Shown here piece by piece: positions 8,172-15,837 of a DNA stretch of 64,000 bases. Positions within the stretch are counted from its first letter, which is position 1, and every line of letters starts with the position of its first letter. The stretch covers positions 100,105-164,104 of the forward strand of contig NZ_LMUW01000049.1 of assembly GCF_009765735.1 (NCBI RefSeq), read 5' to 3'. The notes under the pieces were generated by a model. The model made no database searches, was not told where the DNA came from, and saw only the letters and a list, made by a program, of their open reading frames with translations. This DNA comes from Xenophilus sp. L33. Lineage in GTDB: Bacteria > Pseudomonadota > Gammaproteobacteria > Burkholderiales > Burkholderiaceae_C. The translations under genes were made by a program, and so were the position numbers.

Positions 8172-9222
8172 GGTCGTCCTTGGCAGGTGCCGGGTTGCGG
8201 CGCAGCAGCCGGCCGAAGCCGCCGCGGATGAAGCCCATCGCGCCCTGGGGGAAGGCGACGATCACCAGCACCACGCCGATGCCGGTCAGCAGTTCGAGAT
8301 GGCCGGTGGCGCCGAACTGGTCCTGGCCGATGGTGAAGAGCAGCGCGCCCAGCACCGGGCCGCCGACGGTGCCAACACCGCCGACCAGGGTCGAGACCAG
8401 CGCATTGCCGCCGGTCGCGAAGTCGAGCAGTTCGGGCGAGGCGAAGGCGGTGTGCAGCGCGGTCAGGAGCCCCGACACCGCGGCGATGAAGCCGGCCACG
8501 GTGAAGGCCAGCACCCGCGGGCCGTAGGTGTTGAAGCCGGAGAAGCGCATGCGTTCCTCGTTGGCCTGGATCGAGCGCAGCACGCGGCCGGTGCGCGAAT
8601 GGCCCAGCGCCCAGGCCAGCAGCATGACGCCGCACAGCGCCAGCCAGGCCACCGGCCAGAAGCCCTCGGGCCTGGACATCTGCGACTGCGTGAGGCCGAA
8701 GAAGCCGCCGGTGAAGTTGAGCGCCAGGCCGTCGTCGCCACCCGTGACCGGCCGGAAGTCGGTGATCATGACCATCGAGCGCAGCATCTGCGCCAGCGCC
8801 AGCGTGAGCATCGCGAAGGGCAGCGGCCGCGCCCGCACCACCAGCGCGCCGATCAGCGCCGAGAGCACGGTCGACGCCAGCAGGGCGAAGCCCGCGGCGC
8901 CCATCGCGCTCATGCCGAAGCTGTTGACCCCGATGGCGAAGAGATAGGTCGAGCCGCCTGTGAAGGCCGCCGCACCGAACATCATCAGGCCGCACTGGTG
9001 GGCCAGGAGGCCGATCGACACCGCGGCGATGCCGAGCACGATCGCGTTCACCAGCAAGCCGATGTAGAAGGTGCTGGTGACCACCGTGGGCAGGAACAGG
9101 CCGAGCACCACCAGCATCACGACCACCAGCGCCGGCAGCAGCAGGCGGGCCGGCTTCGCCCGCGCATCGAGATTCGCCGCGTTCGCCGGGGCCACCGGCA
9201 TCGCGCCATGCACCGCGGCCAT
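8158..9222 (-). CDS. livM: Liv-type ABC transporter permease LivM
   Basis: This 354-residue permease has about ten hydrophobic segments. After a short Ala-rich head the first helix is LLLPALVVVMLVVLGLFLP. The family marker is the cytoplasmic coupling stretch SRTGRVLRSIQANEERMRFSG. A Gly-rich GGNALVSTLVGGVGTVGGPVLGA segment is typical of LivM. Its ATG shares one base with the LivH stop (TGATG), so translation is coupled. It makes the transmembrane pore with LivH. The C-terminal tail is positively charged, as expected inside the cell. Confidence 0.92.
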   Translation of the reverse strand: MAAVHGAMPVAPANAANLDARAKPARLLLPALVVVMLVVLGLFLPTVVTSTFYIGLLVNAIVLGIAAVSIGLLAHQCGLMMFGAAAFTGGSTYLFAIGVNSFGMSAMGAAGFALLASTVLSALIGALVVRARPLPFAMLTLALAQMLRSMVMITDFRPVTGGDDGLALNFTGGFFGLTQSQMSRPEGFWPVAWLALCGVMLLAWALGHSRTGRVLRSIQANEERMRFSGFNTYGPRVLAFTVAGFIAAVSGLLTALHTAFASPELLDFATGGNALVSTLVGGVGTVGGPVLGALLFTIGQDQFGATGHLELLTGIGVVLVIVAFPQGAMGFIRGGFGRLLRRNPAPAKDDHAAR

Positions 9223-10094
9223 CAGGCCACCCTGCCGCGGCCGAGGCCTTGCGGTCGGAACAGGAGCACGAAGAAGAGCAGCAGGTAGGGCGCCATCACC
9301 GCCAAGGTCGGCGAGATGAGCGAGCCGATCACCTGGATCAGCCCGTAGATCACGGCCGCGGTGATCGCGCCGCCGATGCTGCCGAGGCCGCCGATGACGA
9401 CCACGATCAGGCAGCTGATCAGGATGCCGGCGCCCATGCCCGGATCGACCGAGAGGTACGGCCCCGCCAGCACGCCCGCGAAGCCTGCGAAGCCGGTGCC
9501 GACGCAGACCACCATCAGGCTCAGGCGGTCGGTGTTGACGCCCATCATGCGGGCCACCATCGGCTGCTGGCTCACCGCCCGCACGTACATGCCCGAGCGG
9601 GTCCACTTGAGCCAGGCCGCCAGCGCCACGCAGGTGGTGAAGCCGACCGCGATCAGGAAGACCCGGTAGCTCGGATAGCGTTGGCCGAACAGGTCGACCG
9701 AGCCGGCGAGCGCTTCCGGCGCCTCGACCGACAGCGGCGCGCTGCCCCAGACCCGGATCACGATCTGGCTGAGCACCAGTGCCAGCCCGAAGGTGACCAG
9801 CGCCACGTCCATGTGCGAGCGCTTCTGCAGCGGCCGGATGACCGCGTATTCGAAGGCCACGCCGAGCACCGCCAGGAGCAGCGGCACCACCACCAGCGCG
9901 GCCCAGAAGTTGAGCAGCCCCGAGAACGTGTAGCCGAGGTAGGCGCCGAGCATGAAGAGCGCGCCGTGCCCGAAGTTCATGACGTCGCGCAGCCCGAAGA
10001 TGAGGGCCAGGCCGCTGGCCAGGATGGTCAGCAGCGATGCCAGCGCCAGCGCATTGGCCAGCTGGGCGATGTTGAAGATCTGGGAGAAGTCCAT
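9222..10094 (-). CDS. livH: Liv-type ABC transporter permease LivH
   Basis: The protein has 290 residues and eight or more hydrophobic helices. ALIFGLRDVMNFGHGALFML near residues 31-50 is the LivH hallmark, as is the later GGLGSIGGAI glycine-rich turn. The coupling loop is SGMYVRAVSQQPMVARMMGVN. It lies 14 bases after the MaoC-type hydratase gene and overlaps LivM by one base. Together livH-livM-livG-livF and the binding protein make a complete importer with no component missing. Confidence 0.93.
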   Translation of the reverse strand: MDFSQIFNIAQLANALALASLLTILASGLALIFGLRDVMNFGHGALFMLGAYLGYTFSGLLNFWAALVVVPLLLAVLGVAFEYAVIRPLQKRSHMDVALVTFGLALVLSQIVIRVWGSAPLSVEAPEALAGSVDLFGQRYPSYRVFLIAVGFTTCVALAAWLKWTRSGMYVRAVSQQPMVARMMGVNTDRLSLMVVCVGTGFAGFAGVLAGPYLSVDPGMGAGILISCLIVVVIGGLGSIGGAITAAVIYGLIQVIGSLISPTLAVMAPYLLLFFVLLFRPQGLGRGRVA

Positions 10095-10108
10095 GCAGGG
10101 CTCCGTGG

Positions 10109-10987
10109 TCAGCGATCGTTCAGGGGCGCGCCGAGGCGACACGTCCCGCGGTCCAGCACCACCACGCCGCGCTCGACCGCGAGCGCGCGGAAGCGCACTT
10201 CCTCGCCCTGGTCGAACATCTCGACGCGGATCGTGTCGCCGGGATAGGCCGGCTGCGCGAAGCGCACGGACATCGCGCGCATCCGCTCCGGGTGGCCCGG
10301 GCTGAAATGCTTGAGCAGGGCCCGGCAGGCCAGGCCCATGGTGTTGAGGCCGTGCGAGATCGGCCGCTCGAAGCCGCCGCCGCGCGCGACCTGCGGATCG
10401 GCATGGATCGGCATGTAGTCGCGGCTCACCAGGCGATAGAGCAACGCCGCCTGGGTCGCGGTGCGGTACTCGATGCTGGCGCTCGGCTTCGCGACCTCGG
10501 CGATCGGCGGCGTGGGCGCCGGCGCCGTGCCGTGGCTGCCGCAGCCGCCGTCGCCGCGCAGGAACTGGGTCGCGTGCAGGGTCGCGAGCGGCGCGCCGCT
10601 GGCGGCGTCGGTGACCTCGGTGTCGAAGTGGATCAGGGCGCCGCGGCCCGGGCCCTTGTCGAGCACCGAGGCGATGCGGTGCGTGGCGCGGATGGTGGCG
10701 GCCAGCGGCAGCGGCCGGTGCAGCTCGAAGGATTCCTCGCCGTGCAGGATCTTCATCCAGTCGATGCCGGTGGCCGGGTCGTCGTGCCAGAACGCCGGCC
10801 AGCCGAGCGTCACGCACTGGCTGGGCACTGCCGCCTGCGGACGGCCTTCGTAGACGTAGAGCAACTCGTCCTCGTCCAGCGGGTCGGACCCGATGCCCAG
10901 CCCGAGCGCGTAGAGCGCGCTGTCGCGCCAGTCGTAGCTCTGGAGCGCCGGCTCGAATCGCCGTTCGATCACGTGTTGCAGGTTCAT
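10109..10987 (-). CDS. MaoC-family (hotdog) enoyl-CoA hydratase/dehydratase
   Basis: This 292-residue protein is a double-hotdog MaoC type. The C-terminal half holds the hydratase-2 site, here SRDYMPIHADP, with the catalytic Asp and His in place. The usual Asn before the Pro is Met. It continues as FERPISHGLNTMGLACRALL, as in R-specific hydratases and 3-hydroxyacyl-ACP/CoA dehydratases. The N-terminal half has the degenerate non-catalytic hotdog (LGWPAFWHDD, IHFDTEV). It probably hydrates or dehydrates an acyl-CoA made by the synthetase at the end of the same operon. It is the first gene of that unit, behind an inverted repeat at 11021-11038. Confidence 0.87.
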   Translation of the reverse strand: MNLQHVIERRFEPALQSYDWRDSALYALGLGIGSDPLDEDELLYVYEGRPQAAVPSQCVTLGWPAFWHDDPATGIDWMKILHGEESFELHRPLPLAATIRATHRIASVLDKGPGRGALIHFDTEVTDAASGAPLATLHATQFLRGDGGCGSHGTAPAPTPPIAEVAKPSASIEYRTATQAALLYRLVSRDYMPIHADPQVARGGGFERPISHGLNTMGLACRALLKHFSPGHPERMRAMSVRFAQPAYPGDTIRVEMFDQGEEVRFRALAVERGVVVLDRGTCRLGAPLNDR

Positions 10988-11020
10988 GACAGGAAGGGTG
11001 TCTCCAGGGGCAAACCTTGA

Positions 11021-11038
11021 GCATACTGAATCGTATGC
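11021..11038. promoter_or_regulatory. Inverted repeat GCATAC-N6-GTATGC before the MaoC/Liv unit
   Basis: Six-base perfect arms flank TGAATC, ending 34 bases before the MaoC start codon. The ATAC-N6-GTAT core recurs before the enoyl-CoA hydratase gene at 17630-17643. An imperfect second inverted repeat (GTACTACC...GGTAAGTAC) follows at 11043-11062. Position and shape fit an operator of a TetR- or MarR-type dimer controlling this catabolic cluster. Confidence 0.5.
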
Positions 11039-11066
11039 ATGTGTACTACCTATGGTAAGTACGGGG

Positions 11067-11732
11067 TCAGCGGTGGAAGCGGACCGTCTCCGTGGTCGGC
11101 GCGCGGCCGACCCGCGCGGCGTTGGCCTTGTCGGCCGGATCCTCGTAGCCGAAGGAGACGCCGAAGAGCAGGCGCTGCCCCTGCGGCAGTCCGAGCATCT
11201 CGCGCACGATGCCGGGATAGAGGCCGAGCGCGCCCTGGGCACAGGTGGCGATGCCGCGCGCGGTCATGGCCAGCATCAGCGTCTGCGCGTACATGCCGAT
11301 GTCGGTGGCTTCGCGGGTGTCGAAGGGATGCGGCATGAAGATGAAGACCGCATGCGGCGCGCCGAAGAAGCCGAGGTTGCGCACGTAGGCGGCGCGTCGG
11401 CCGACCAGGTCGGAACGCTCGACGCCCATCGCGCCGTAGAGCTGCACCGCGGCATCGACCTGGCGCGCGCGGTAGACGCCGTCGAACTTGCTCTCGGCCG
11501 GCCAGTCGGGCGCGATCGGCTCGCCGCGCTCGCCGGCGGCGACCAGCGCCGCGGCCAGCTTCTTCAGCGCCTCGCCCGAGACCACGTGCGGCACCCAGGG
11601 CTGCACGTTGCAGTTCGATGGCGAGCGCTGCGCGATCGCGAACACCTCGTCGAGGACCGGATGCGGCACCTCGCGCGGCAGGAAGCCGCGCACCGAGCGG
11701 CGTTGCAGGATGGCTTCGTCGACCGAGATCAT
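11067..11732 (-). CDS. Nitroreductase-family flavoprotein
   Basis: The protein has 221 residues. The N-terminus (EAILQRRSVRGFLPREVP) has the Arg-Arg-Ser-x-Arg FMN-phosphate motif of nitroreductases, followed by AQRSPSNCNVQPW for flavin binding. The C-terminal GALGLYPGIVREMLGLP then LLFGVSFGYED stretch is also standard. Such enzymes use NAD(P)H and FMN to reduce nitro groups, quinones or enones. The gene follows the APH-type phosphotransferase by 11 bases in the acyl-CoA dehydrogenase unit. The true substrate may thus be an unsaturated intermediate of that pathway, which is inference. Confidence 0.88.
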   Translation of the reverse strand: MISVDEAILQRRSVRGFLPREVPHPVLDEVFAIAQRSPSNCNVQPWVPHVVSGEALKKLAAALVAAGERGEPIAPDWPAESKFDGVYRARQVDAAVQLYGAMGVERSDLVGRRAAYVRNLGFFGAPHAVFIFMPHPFDTREATDIGMYAQTLMLAMTARGIATCAQGALGLYPGIVREMLGLPQGQRLLFGVSFGYEDPADKANAARVGRAPTTETVRFHR

Positions 11733-11743
11733 GGGGCTTGCGT

Positions 11744-12790
11744 TCAGTGTCCGTCGATGAGCGCCGCGCCGCGCTTGGCATAGGCCCGCGCCAGCTTGCG
11801 CCCGACCCGGGCCGCGTCCGGCAGGAAGCCGTTGCCGGCCTCGCCGCGCATCGCCACGCCGGCGCTGCCGACCGCGCCGCGGAACATCGCGAACACCTGG
11901 TGGAAGGTGGTCATGCGCTCGCTGGAACCGGCCAGGCGGTAGTAGCGCTCCAGGTAGGCCTCCTCGGTCGGGATGCCCATCTCGGCCAACGGCAGGCCCA
12001 GCAGGCCGCCGTTCTCGTCGGTGGCCATGCGCCAGGCCTGGCTGTTGAAGGCGACGTCCACCAGCGGATGGCCGAGCGTCGAGAGTTCCCAGTCGATCAC
12101 GCCGACCACCCGCGGTTCGGTCGGGTGGAACATCATGTTGGTGATGCGGAAGTCGCCGTGGCACAGCGCCAGCGTGTCGCTGTCGGGCACCCGCTCGGCG
12201 AGCCAGGCGACGATGCGGTCGAGGTCGGGGTTGTCGTCGTCGCCGCGGCGGAACTGGGTCCATTGCTGCGACCAGCGGCTCAATTGCCGGGCGAAGTAGT
12301 TGCCCGGCCGGCCGTAGTCGCCCAGGCCCAGCGCGCGAAAGTCCAGGCTGTGCAGCGCCGCCATGGTGGCGCCCATCGAGTCGTACATCGCGCGGCGGTC
12401 TTCCGACGCGACGCCCAGCATCTCGAAGCCTTCGAAGACGCGGCCGTCGATGCGCTCCATCAGGTAGAAGGGCGTGCCGATTACCTCGCGATCGTTGCAG
12501 TAGTGCAAGGGTTCGGGCACCGGGACCGTGCTGCCGCGCAAGGCGTTGAGCACCCGGAACTCGCGGTCGATCGCGTGCGCCGACGCCATCAGCACCGAAT
12601 TCGGCTGCTTCCTCAACACGGCGCGCCAGTCGCCCCGACGCAGGAAATAGGTCGGGTTCGACATGCCGCCGATGGTGCGGTCGACCACCAGATCGCCCTG
12701 CAGGTCCGGCAGGATGCGCTTGAGGTAGCCGTCCAGGCGCTGCGGATCGAAGTCGATCCCGCGCTCGGCCGTCGTCGTCTCCAGGCTCAT
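11744..12790 (-). CDS. APH-type phosphotransferase family protein (ACAD10/11 kinase-domain-like)
   Basis: The protein has 348 residues. Kinase-like motifs are the Gly-rich IGGMSNPTYFL (about 41-51), Lys in AVLRKQP, the catalytic loop LCHGDFRITNMMF and the metal site VIDWELSTLGHPLVDVA. Family knowledge: this fold phosphorylates hydroxyls, and in mammalian ACAD10/ACAD11 it is fused to an acyl-CoA dehydrogenase that acts on 4-hydroxyacyl-CoA. Here the dehydrogenase gene lies directly upstream and overlaps by four bases (12787-12790). A kinase for a hydroxyacyl-CoA is therefore more likely than antibiotic resistance. Substrate is inferred. Confidence 0.85.
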   Translation of the reverse strand: MSLETTTAERGIDFDPQRLDGYLKRILPDLQGDLVVDRTIGGMSNPTYFLRRGDWRAVLRKQPNSVLMASAHAIDREFRVLNALRGSTVPVPEPLHYCNDREVIGTPFYLMERIDGRVFEGFEMLGVASEDRRAMYDSMGATMAALHSLDFRALGLGDYGRPGNYFARQLSRWSQQWTQFRRGDDDNPDLDRIVAWLAERVPDSDTLALCHGDFRITNMMFHPTEPRVVGVIDWELSTLGHPLVDVAFNSQAWRMATDENGGLLGLPLAEMGIPTEEAYLERYYRLAGSSERMTTFHQVFAMFRGAVGSAGVAMRGEAGNGFLPDAARVGRKLARAYAKRGAALIDGH

Positions 12791-14034
12791 GCCGTCGCGC
12801 GCTTGCCTGCGAAGCCGAAGAGGTACTGCGCGACACGGCGCATCTGGATCTCTTCCGCGCCTTCGGTGATGCGGTAGCGGCGGTGGTGGCGGTAGATGTG
12901 CTCGAAGGGCAAGGCGCGGGTGTAGCCGATGCCGCCGTGGATCTGGATCGCGCGGTCGGCGGCCTCGCAGCACAGGCGGTTCGCGCGGAAGTTGCAGATC
13001 GACACCAGGTCGCTGATTTCCAGCGGGTCCTGCTGGTCCATGCGGCTGGCCACCTGGAAGATGAAGTTGCGCACCATCTCGCATTCGGCGTACAGCTCGA
13101 CCAGCGGGAACTGGATGCCCTGCTTCTTCGACAGCGGCTCGCCGAAGGCGATGCGGTTGACCGCGTACTTGGCCGACTCGGCGATGCAGTAGCGGGCGGC
13201 GCCGGCGCTGGCCGCCGCCTGGCGGATCCGGTTCTCGTGGATGAAGCGCTGGGCCAGCACCAGGCCCTTGCCTTCCTCGCCGAGGATGGCGCTCTCGGGC
13301 ACCCGCACGTCCTTCAGCTCGACCTCCGCGTGGTCGCTCGGCATGTTGAAGGTCCAGTGGTTGAACGCGATGCGGTGGCCGGGCGTGTCGGTCGGCACGA
13401 TGAAGGCGGTGATGCCGAGCGCATCGCCCGGCTTGCCCGAGGTGCGGGCGAACACCAGGTTGCCGTGAGCGCGCTGCACCTGGCTGTTGAAGCGCTTCAT
13501 GCCGTTGATGACCCAGCCGTCGCCGTCGCGCACGCCGACCGTCTCGAGCCAGGTGGCGTCGCTGCCGTGGTTGGGTTCGGTCAGACCGAAGGACAGGTGG
13601 CGGTCGCGCTTGATGATGCCCTCGATGTAGCGCTTCTGCTCCGGCGTGCCGTAGGCGTTGAGCACCGGCACGATCGGGAAGTTGCCGACGATCGACGACT
13701 CGTCCTGCAGGTCGTTGTGCAAGCCCAGGCCCTTGCCCGCCAGGTGCTCGCGGATCGCGGCGATCGCCAGGTTCGGCGCGGCCGAGCCGCCGCAGGCCTT
13801 GGGCAGGCCGTAGCGCAGGTGGCCGGCGGCGTCGGCGCGGCGCTCCATCTCGGCGATCAGGTCGTGCCATTCCTTGCGCGGGAAGCCGTCGTTGTCCCAG
13901 TCGGTGCGGGCGTGCTCGCGCCGGTGGTCGAAGAACTGCATGTTTTCGCGTTCGAGCGGCTTGATCTCGCGCTCGATGAAGGCGTCGAGTTCGGCCAGCT
14001 TGGCCACGATCTCGGGCGGGAATTGATAGTCCAT
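12787..14034 (-). CDS. Acyl-CoA dehydrogenase (ACAD10/11-like)
   Basis: The protein has 415 residues, full length for a four-helix/beta/four-helix dehydrogenase. It shows LSFGLTEPNHGSDAT (FAD/substrate loop) and the FAD-binding C-terminal DRAIQIHGGIGYTRALPFEHIYRHHR segment. The end RITEGAEEIQMRRVA is the usual FAD-contacting terminus. It would oxidise or rearrange an acyl-CoA in the cytoplasm and pass electrons to ETF. It heads the unit followed by the APH-type kinase with an ATGA overlap, an arrangement that mirrors the fused ACAD10/11 proteins. A degenerate operator-like site lies at 14104-14117. Confidence 0.9.
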   Translation of the reverse strand: MDYQFPPEIVAKLAELDAFIEREIKPLERENMQFFDHRREHARTDWDNDGFPRKEWHDLIAEMERRADAAGHLRYGLPKACGGSAAPNLAIAAIREHLAGKGLGLHNDLQDESSIVGNFPIVPVLNAYGTPEQKRYIEGIIKRDRHLSFGLTEPNHGSDATWLETVGVRDGDGWVINGMKRFNSQVQRAHGNLVFARTSGKPGDALGITAFIVPTDTPGHRIAFNHWTFNMPSDHAEVELKDVRVPESAILGEEGKGLVLAQRFIHENRIRQAAASAGAARYCIAESAKYAVNRIAFGEPLSKKQGIQFPLVELYAECEMVRNFIFQVASRMDQQDPLEISDLVSICNFRANRLCCEAADRAIQIHGGIGYTRALPFEHIYRHHRRYRITEGAEEIQMRRVAQYLFGFAGKRATA

Positions 14035-14103
14035 GGGTCGATGTCTCCGTGCTGTGGCGGACCGGCCGCCGGTCTTTTTCAGGTTTGGTATGCGTCGGAG
14101 ACC

Positions 14104-14117
14104 TTACACATACGTAC
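14104..14117. promoter_or_regulatory. Degenerate TTAC-N6-GTAC site before the dehydrogenase unit
   Basis: TTAC, six bases (ACATAC), then GTAC, about 70 bases upstream of the acyl-CoA dehydrogenase start. Each half differs by one base from the ATAC-N6-GTAT sites before the two other units of this cluster. Taken alone it would not be notable; the shared placement makes it a candidate operator. Confidence 0.25.
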
Positions 14118-14140
14118 GACCTGCGTCAACAGGATCGGCC

Positions 14141-14164
14141 CGAAGGCGCGGCAAGGCGCCTTCG
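14141..14164 (-). terminator. GC-rich hairpin downstream of the GMC oxidoreductase gene
   Basis: CGAAGGCGC and GCGCCTTCG (9-base perfect arms) flank a six-base loop, just after the GMC gene's stop codon. The outer bases GGCC/GGCC extend the stem with a bulge. No T-run follows on the minus strand, so it is not a classical intrinsic terminator. It may pause transcription or protect the 3' end between two units. Confidence 0.35.
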
Positions 14165-14172
14165 CGGGCCTG

Positions 14173-15837
14173 TCAGGCCGGCACCGTCTCCACCCGCGCG
14201 CTCCGCGGCGCGGCCGCCGCGCGCGGCTGGCGACCGAGGATGAAATCCGCCGCGCGCTCGCCGATCATGGTCGACGGCGCCGCGGTGTTGCCGCCGATGA
14301 TGTTCGGCATGATCGACGCGTCGGCCACCCGCAGGCCCTCGATGCCGTAGACCCGCAGCTGGGCGTCGACCACCGCCAGCGGATCGCCGGAAGGGCCCAT
14401 CTTGCAGGTGCCGACCGGGTGGTAGGCGGTGGTGACCTGCGAGCGCACGGCCGCCTCCAGCTGGGCATCGCTCTGCTGCTGCTGCCCCGGCTCGATCTCG
14501 CCGCCGGAGAAACGCGCCATCGCCGGCGACGCGAAGATGCGGCGCGCCTCGCGCAGGCCGCGCACCAGGGTGGCGACGTCGGCCGGGTCGTCCATGAAGG
14601 ACGGATGCATCACCGGGCGGGCGGCCGGATCCTTCGACGCCAGCAGGATGTGTCCGCGCGTGGCCGGCCGCAGCAGCTGCACCAGCACCAGGTAGCCGTG
14701 CTCGCGCGGGATGGTGCGGGCGGTGCCCTTGAGGCCGACCAGGAAGGTCATCTGCACGTCGGGCCGGTCGAGCCCCGGCAGGCTGCGCATGAAGCCGCCG
14801 GCCTCGGCCGCGTTGGATGCCAGCATGCCCTGGCGGCCGAAGAGGTAGCGCAGCGGGCTGGCCGCGATGCGCGGCAGCGAGCGCATCGACATCGCATAGG
14901 ACTCGCCGCCGGGGTTGCGCGAGGAGACGAACACCGTCGGATGGTCCTGCAGGTTGCGTCCGACGCCGGGCAGCGCGGCCGCGACCTCGATGCCGTGGCG
15001 GCGCAGCTCGGCCTCCGGCCCGATGCCCGACAGCATCAGGAGCTGCGGCGAATTGACCGCGCCGCCCGAGACGACAACCTCGCTGGCGGCCGTCAGCTGG
15101 CGCCGCTGGCCGCCGTGCACGACCGTGATGCCGCGAGCGCGGCCGCCGCGCAGGTCGATGCGCTCGACCAGCGTGTCGGCGAAGACTTCCAGGTTGGGCC
15201 GCGCCAGCGCCGGATGCAGGAAGGCGCGCGAGCTCGACAGCCGCATGCCGTCGCGCTGGTTCAGCTCGTAGGGGCCGTAGCCGTCCTGCTCGGCGCCGTT
15301 GAAGTCGTCGCTGCGCGGGTGGCCGCACTCGACCGCGGCGTCGACGAAGGCGCGCGACAGCGGGTTGAGCGACGCCGGCAGCTGCACGTCCAGCTCGCCG
15401 CCGGTGCCGTGCCAGGCGCTGGCGCCGAGGCGGCGGTTCTCGTGCCGCTTGAAGACCTCCAGCACGCTGTCGTAGTCCCAGCCCTCGTTGCCGAGCGCGG
15501 CCCATTCGTCGTAGTCATTGCGGTGGCCGCGGATGTAGACCGAGCCGTTGACCGAGGTGCAGCCGCCGAAGAGCTTGCCGCGCGGGCAGCCGATGGTGCG
15601 GCCGTTGACGCCGGCGCCGCCGGTGAATTCGTGGCGCCAGTTGTAGCGCGCATGCGGCAGCAAGAGGATGTTGCCGATCGGCAGCCGGGTCTTGACGTTG
15701 ACCGGGAACTCGCGGTCCGAAGGGCCCGCCTCCACCAGCGCGACGCGCACCGCCGGGTCGGCCGAGAGCCGGTTGGCGATCACGCAGCCCGCCGCGCCGG
15801 CGCCGATCACGATGTAGTCGAATCCATTGGAGGTCAT
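14173..15837 (-). CDS. GMC-family FAD oxidoreductase (choline dehydrogenase-like)
   Basis: The protein has 554 residues. An N-terminal dinucleotide-binding stretch VIGAGAAGCVIANRL is followed by the GMC signature 1 (GGCTSVNGSVYIRGHRNDYDEW) and signature 2 (SGGAVNSPQLLMLSGIG). The active-site His is in YHPVGTCKMG and the C-terminal Asn in IIGGNTAAPSTMIGERAADFI. Such enzymes oxidise primary or secondary alcohols. It overlaps the thioesterase gene upstream by four bases, inside a unit of acyl-CoA enzymes. An alcohol precursor or hydroxyl side chain may thus be oxidised before or after CoA activation. The substrate is not predictable. Confidence 0.9.
   Translation of the reverse strand: MTSNGFDYIVIGAGAAGCVIANRLSADPAVRVALVEAGPSDREFPVNVKTRLPIGNILLLPHARYNWRHEFTGGAGVNGRTIGCPRGKLFGGCTSVNGSVYIRGHRNDYDEWAALGNEGWDYDSVLEVFKRHENRRLGASAWHGTGGELDVQLPASLNPLSRAFVDAAVECGHPRSDDFNGAEQDGYGPYELNQRDGMRLSSSRAFLHPALARPNLEVFADTLVERIDLRGGRARGITVVHGGQRRQLTAASEVVVSGGAVNSPQLLMLSGIGPEAELRRHGIEVAAALPGVGRNLQDHPTVFVSSRNPGGESYAMSMRSLPRIAASPLRYLFGRQGMLASNAAEAGGFMRSLPGLDRPDVQMTFLVGLKGTARTIPREHGYLVLVQLLRPATRGHILLASKDPAARPVMHPSFMDDPADVATLVRGLREARRIFASPAMARFSGGEIEPGQQQQSDAQLEAAVRSQVTTAYHPVGTCKMGPSGDPLAVVDAQLRVYGIEGLRVADASIMPNIIGGNTAAPSTMIGERAADFILGRQPRAAAAPRSARVETVPA

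Noticed and set aside
11744..12790. Aminoglycoside resistance gene
   Set aside because: The fold is APH-like, but the overlap with an acyl-CoA dehydrogenase and the motif pattern fit the ACAD10/11-associated family, not drug resistance.
14141..14164. Classical Rho-independent terminator
   Set aside because: The stem is strong, but no U-run follows on the transcribed strand, so confidence was kept low.
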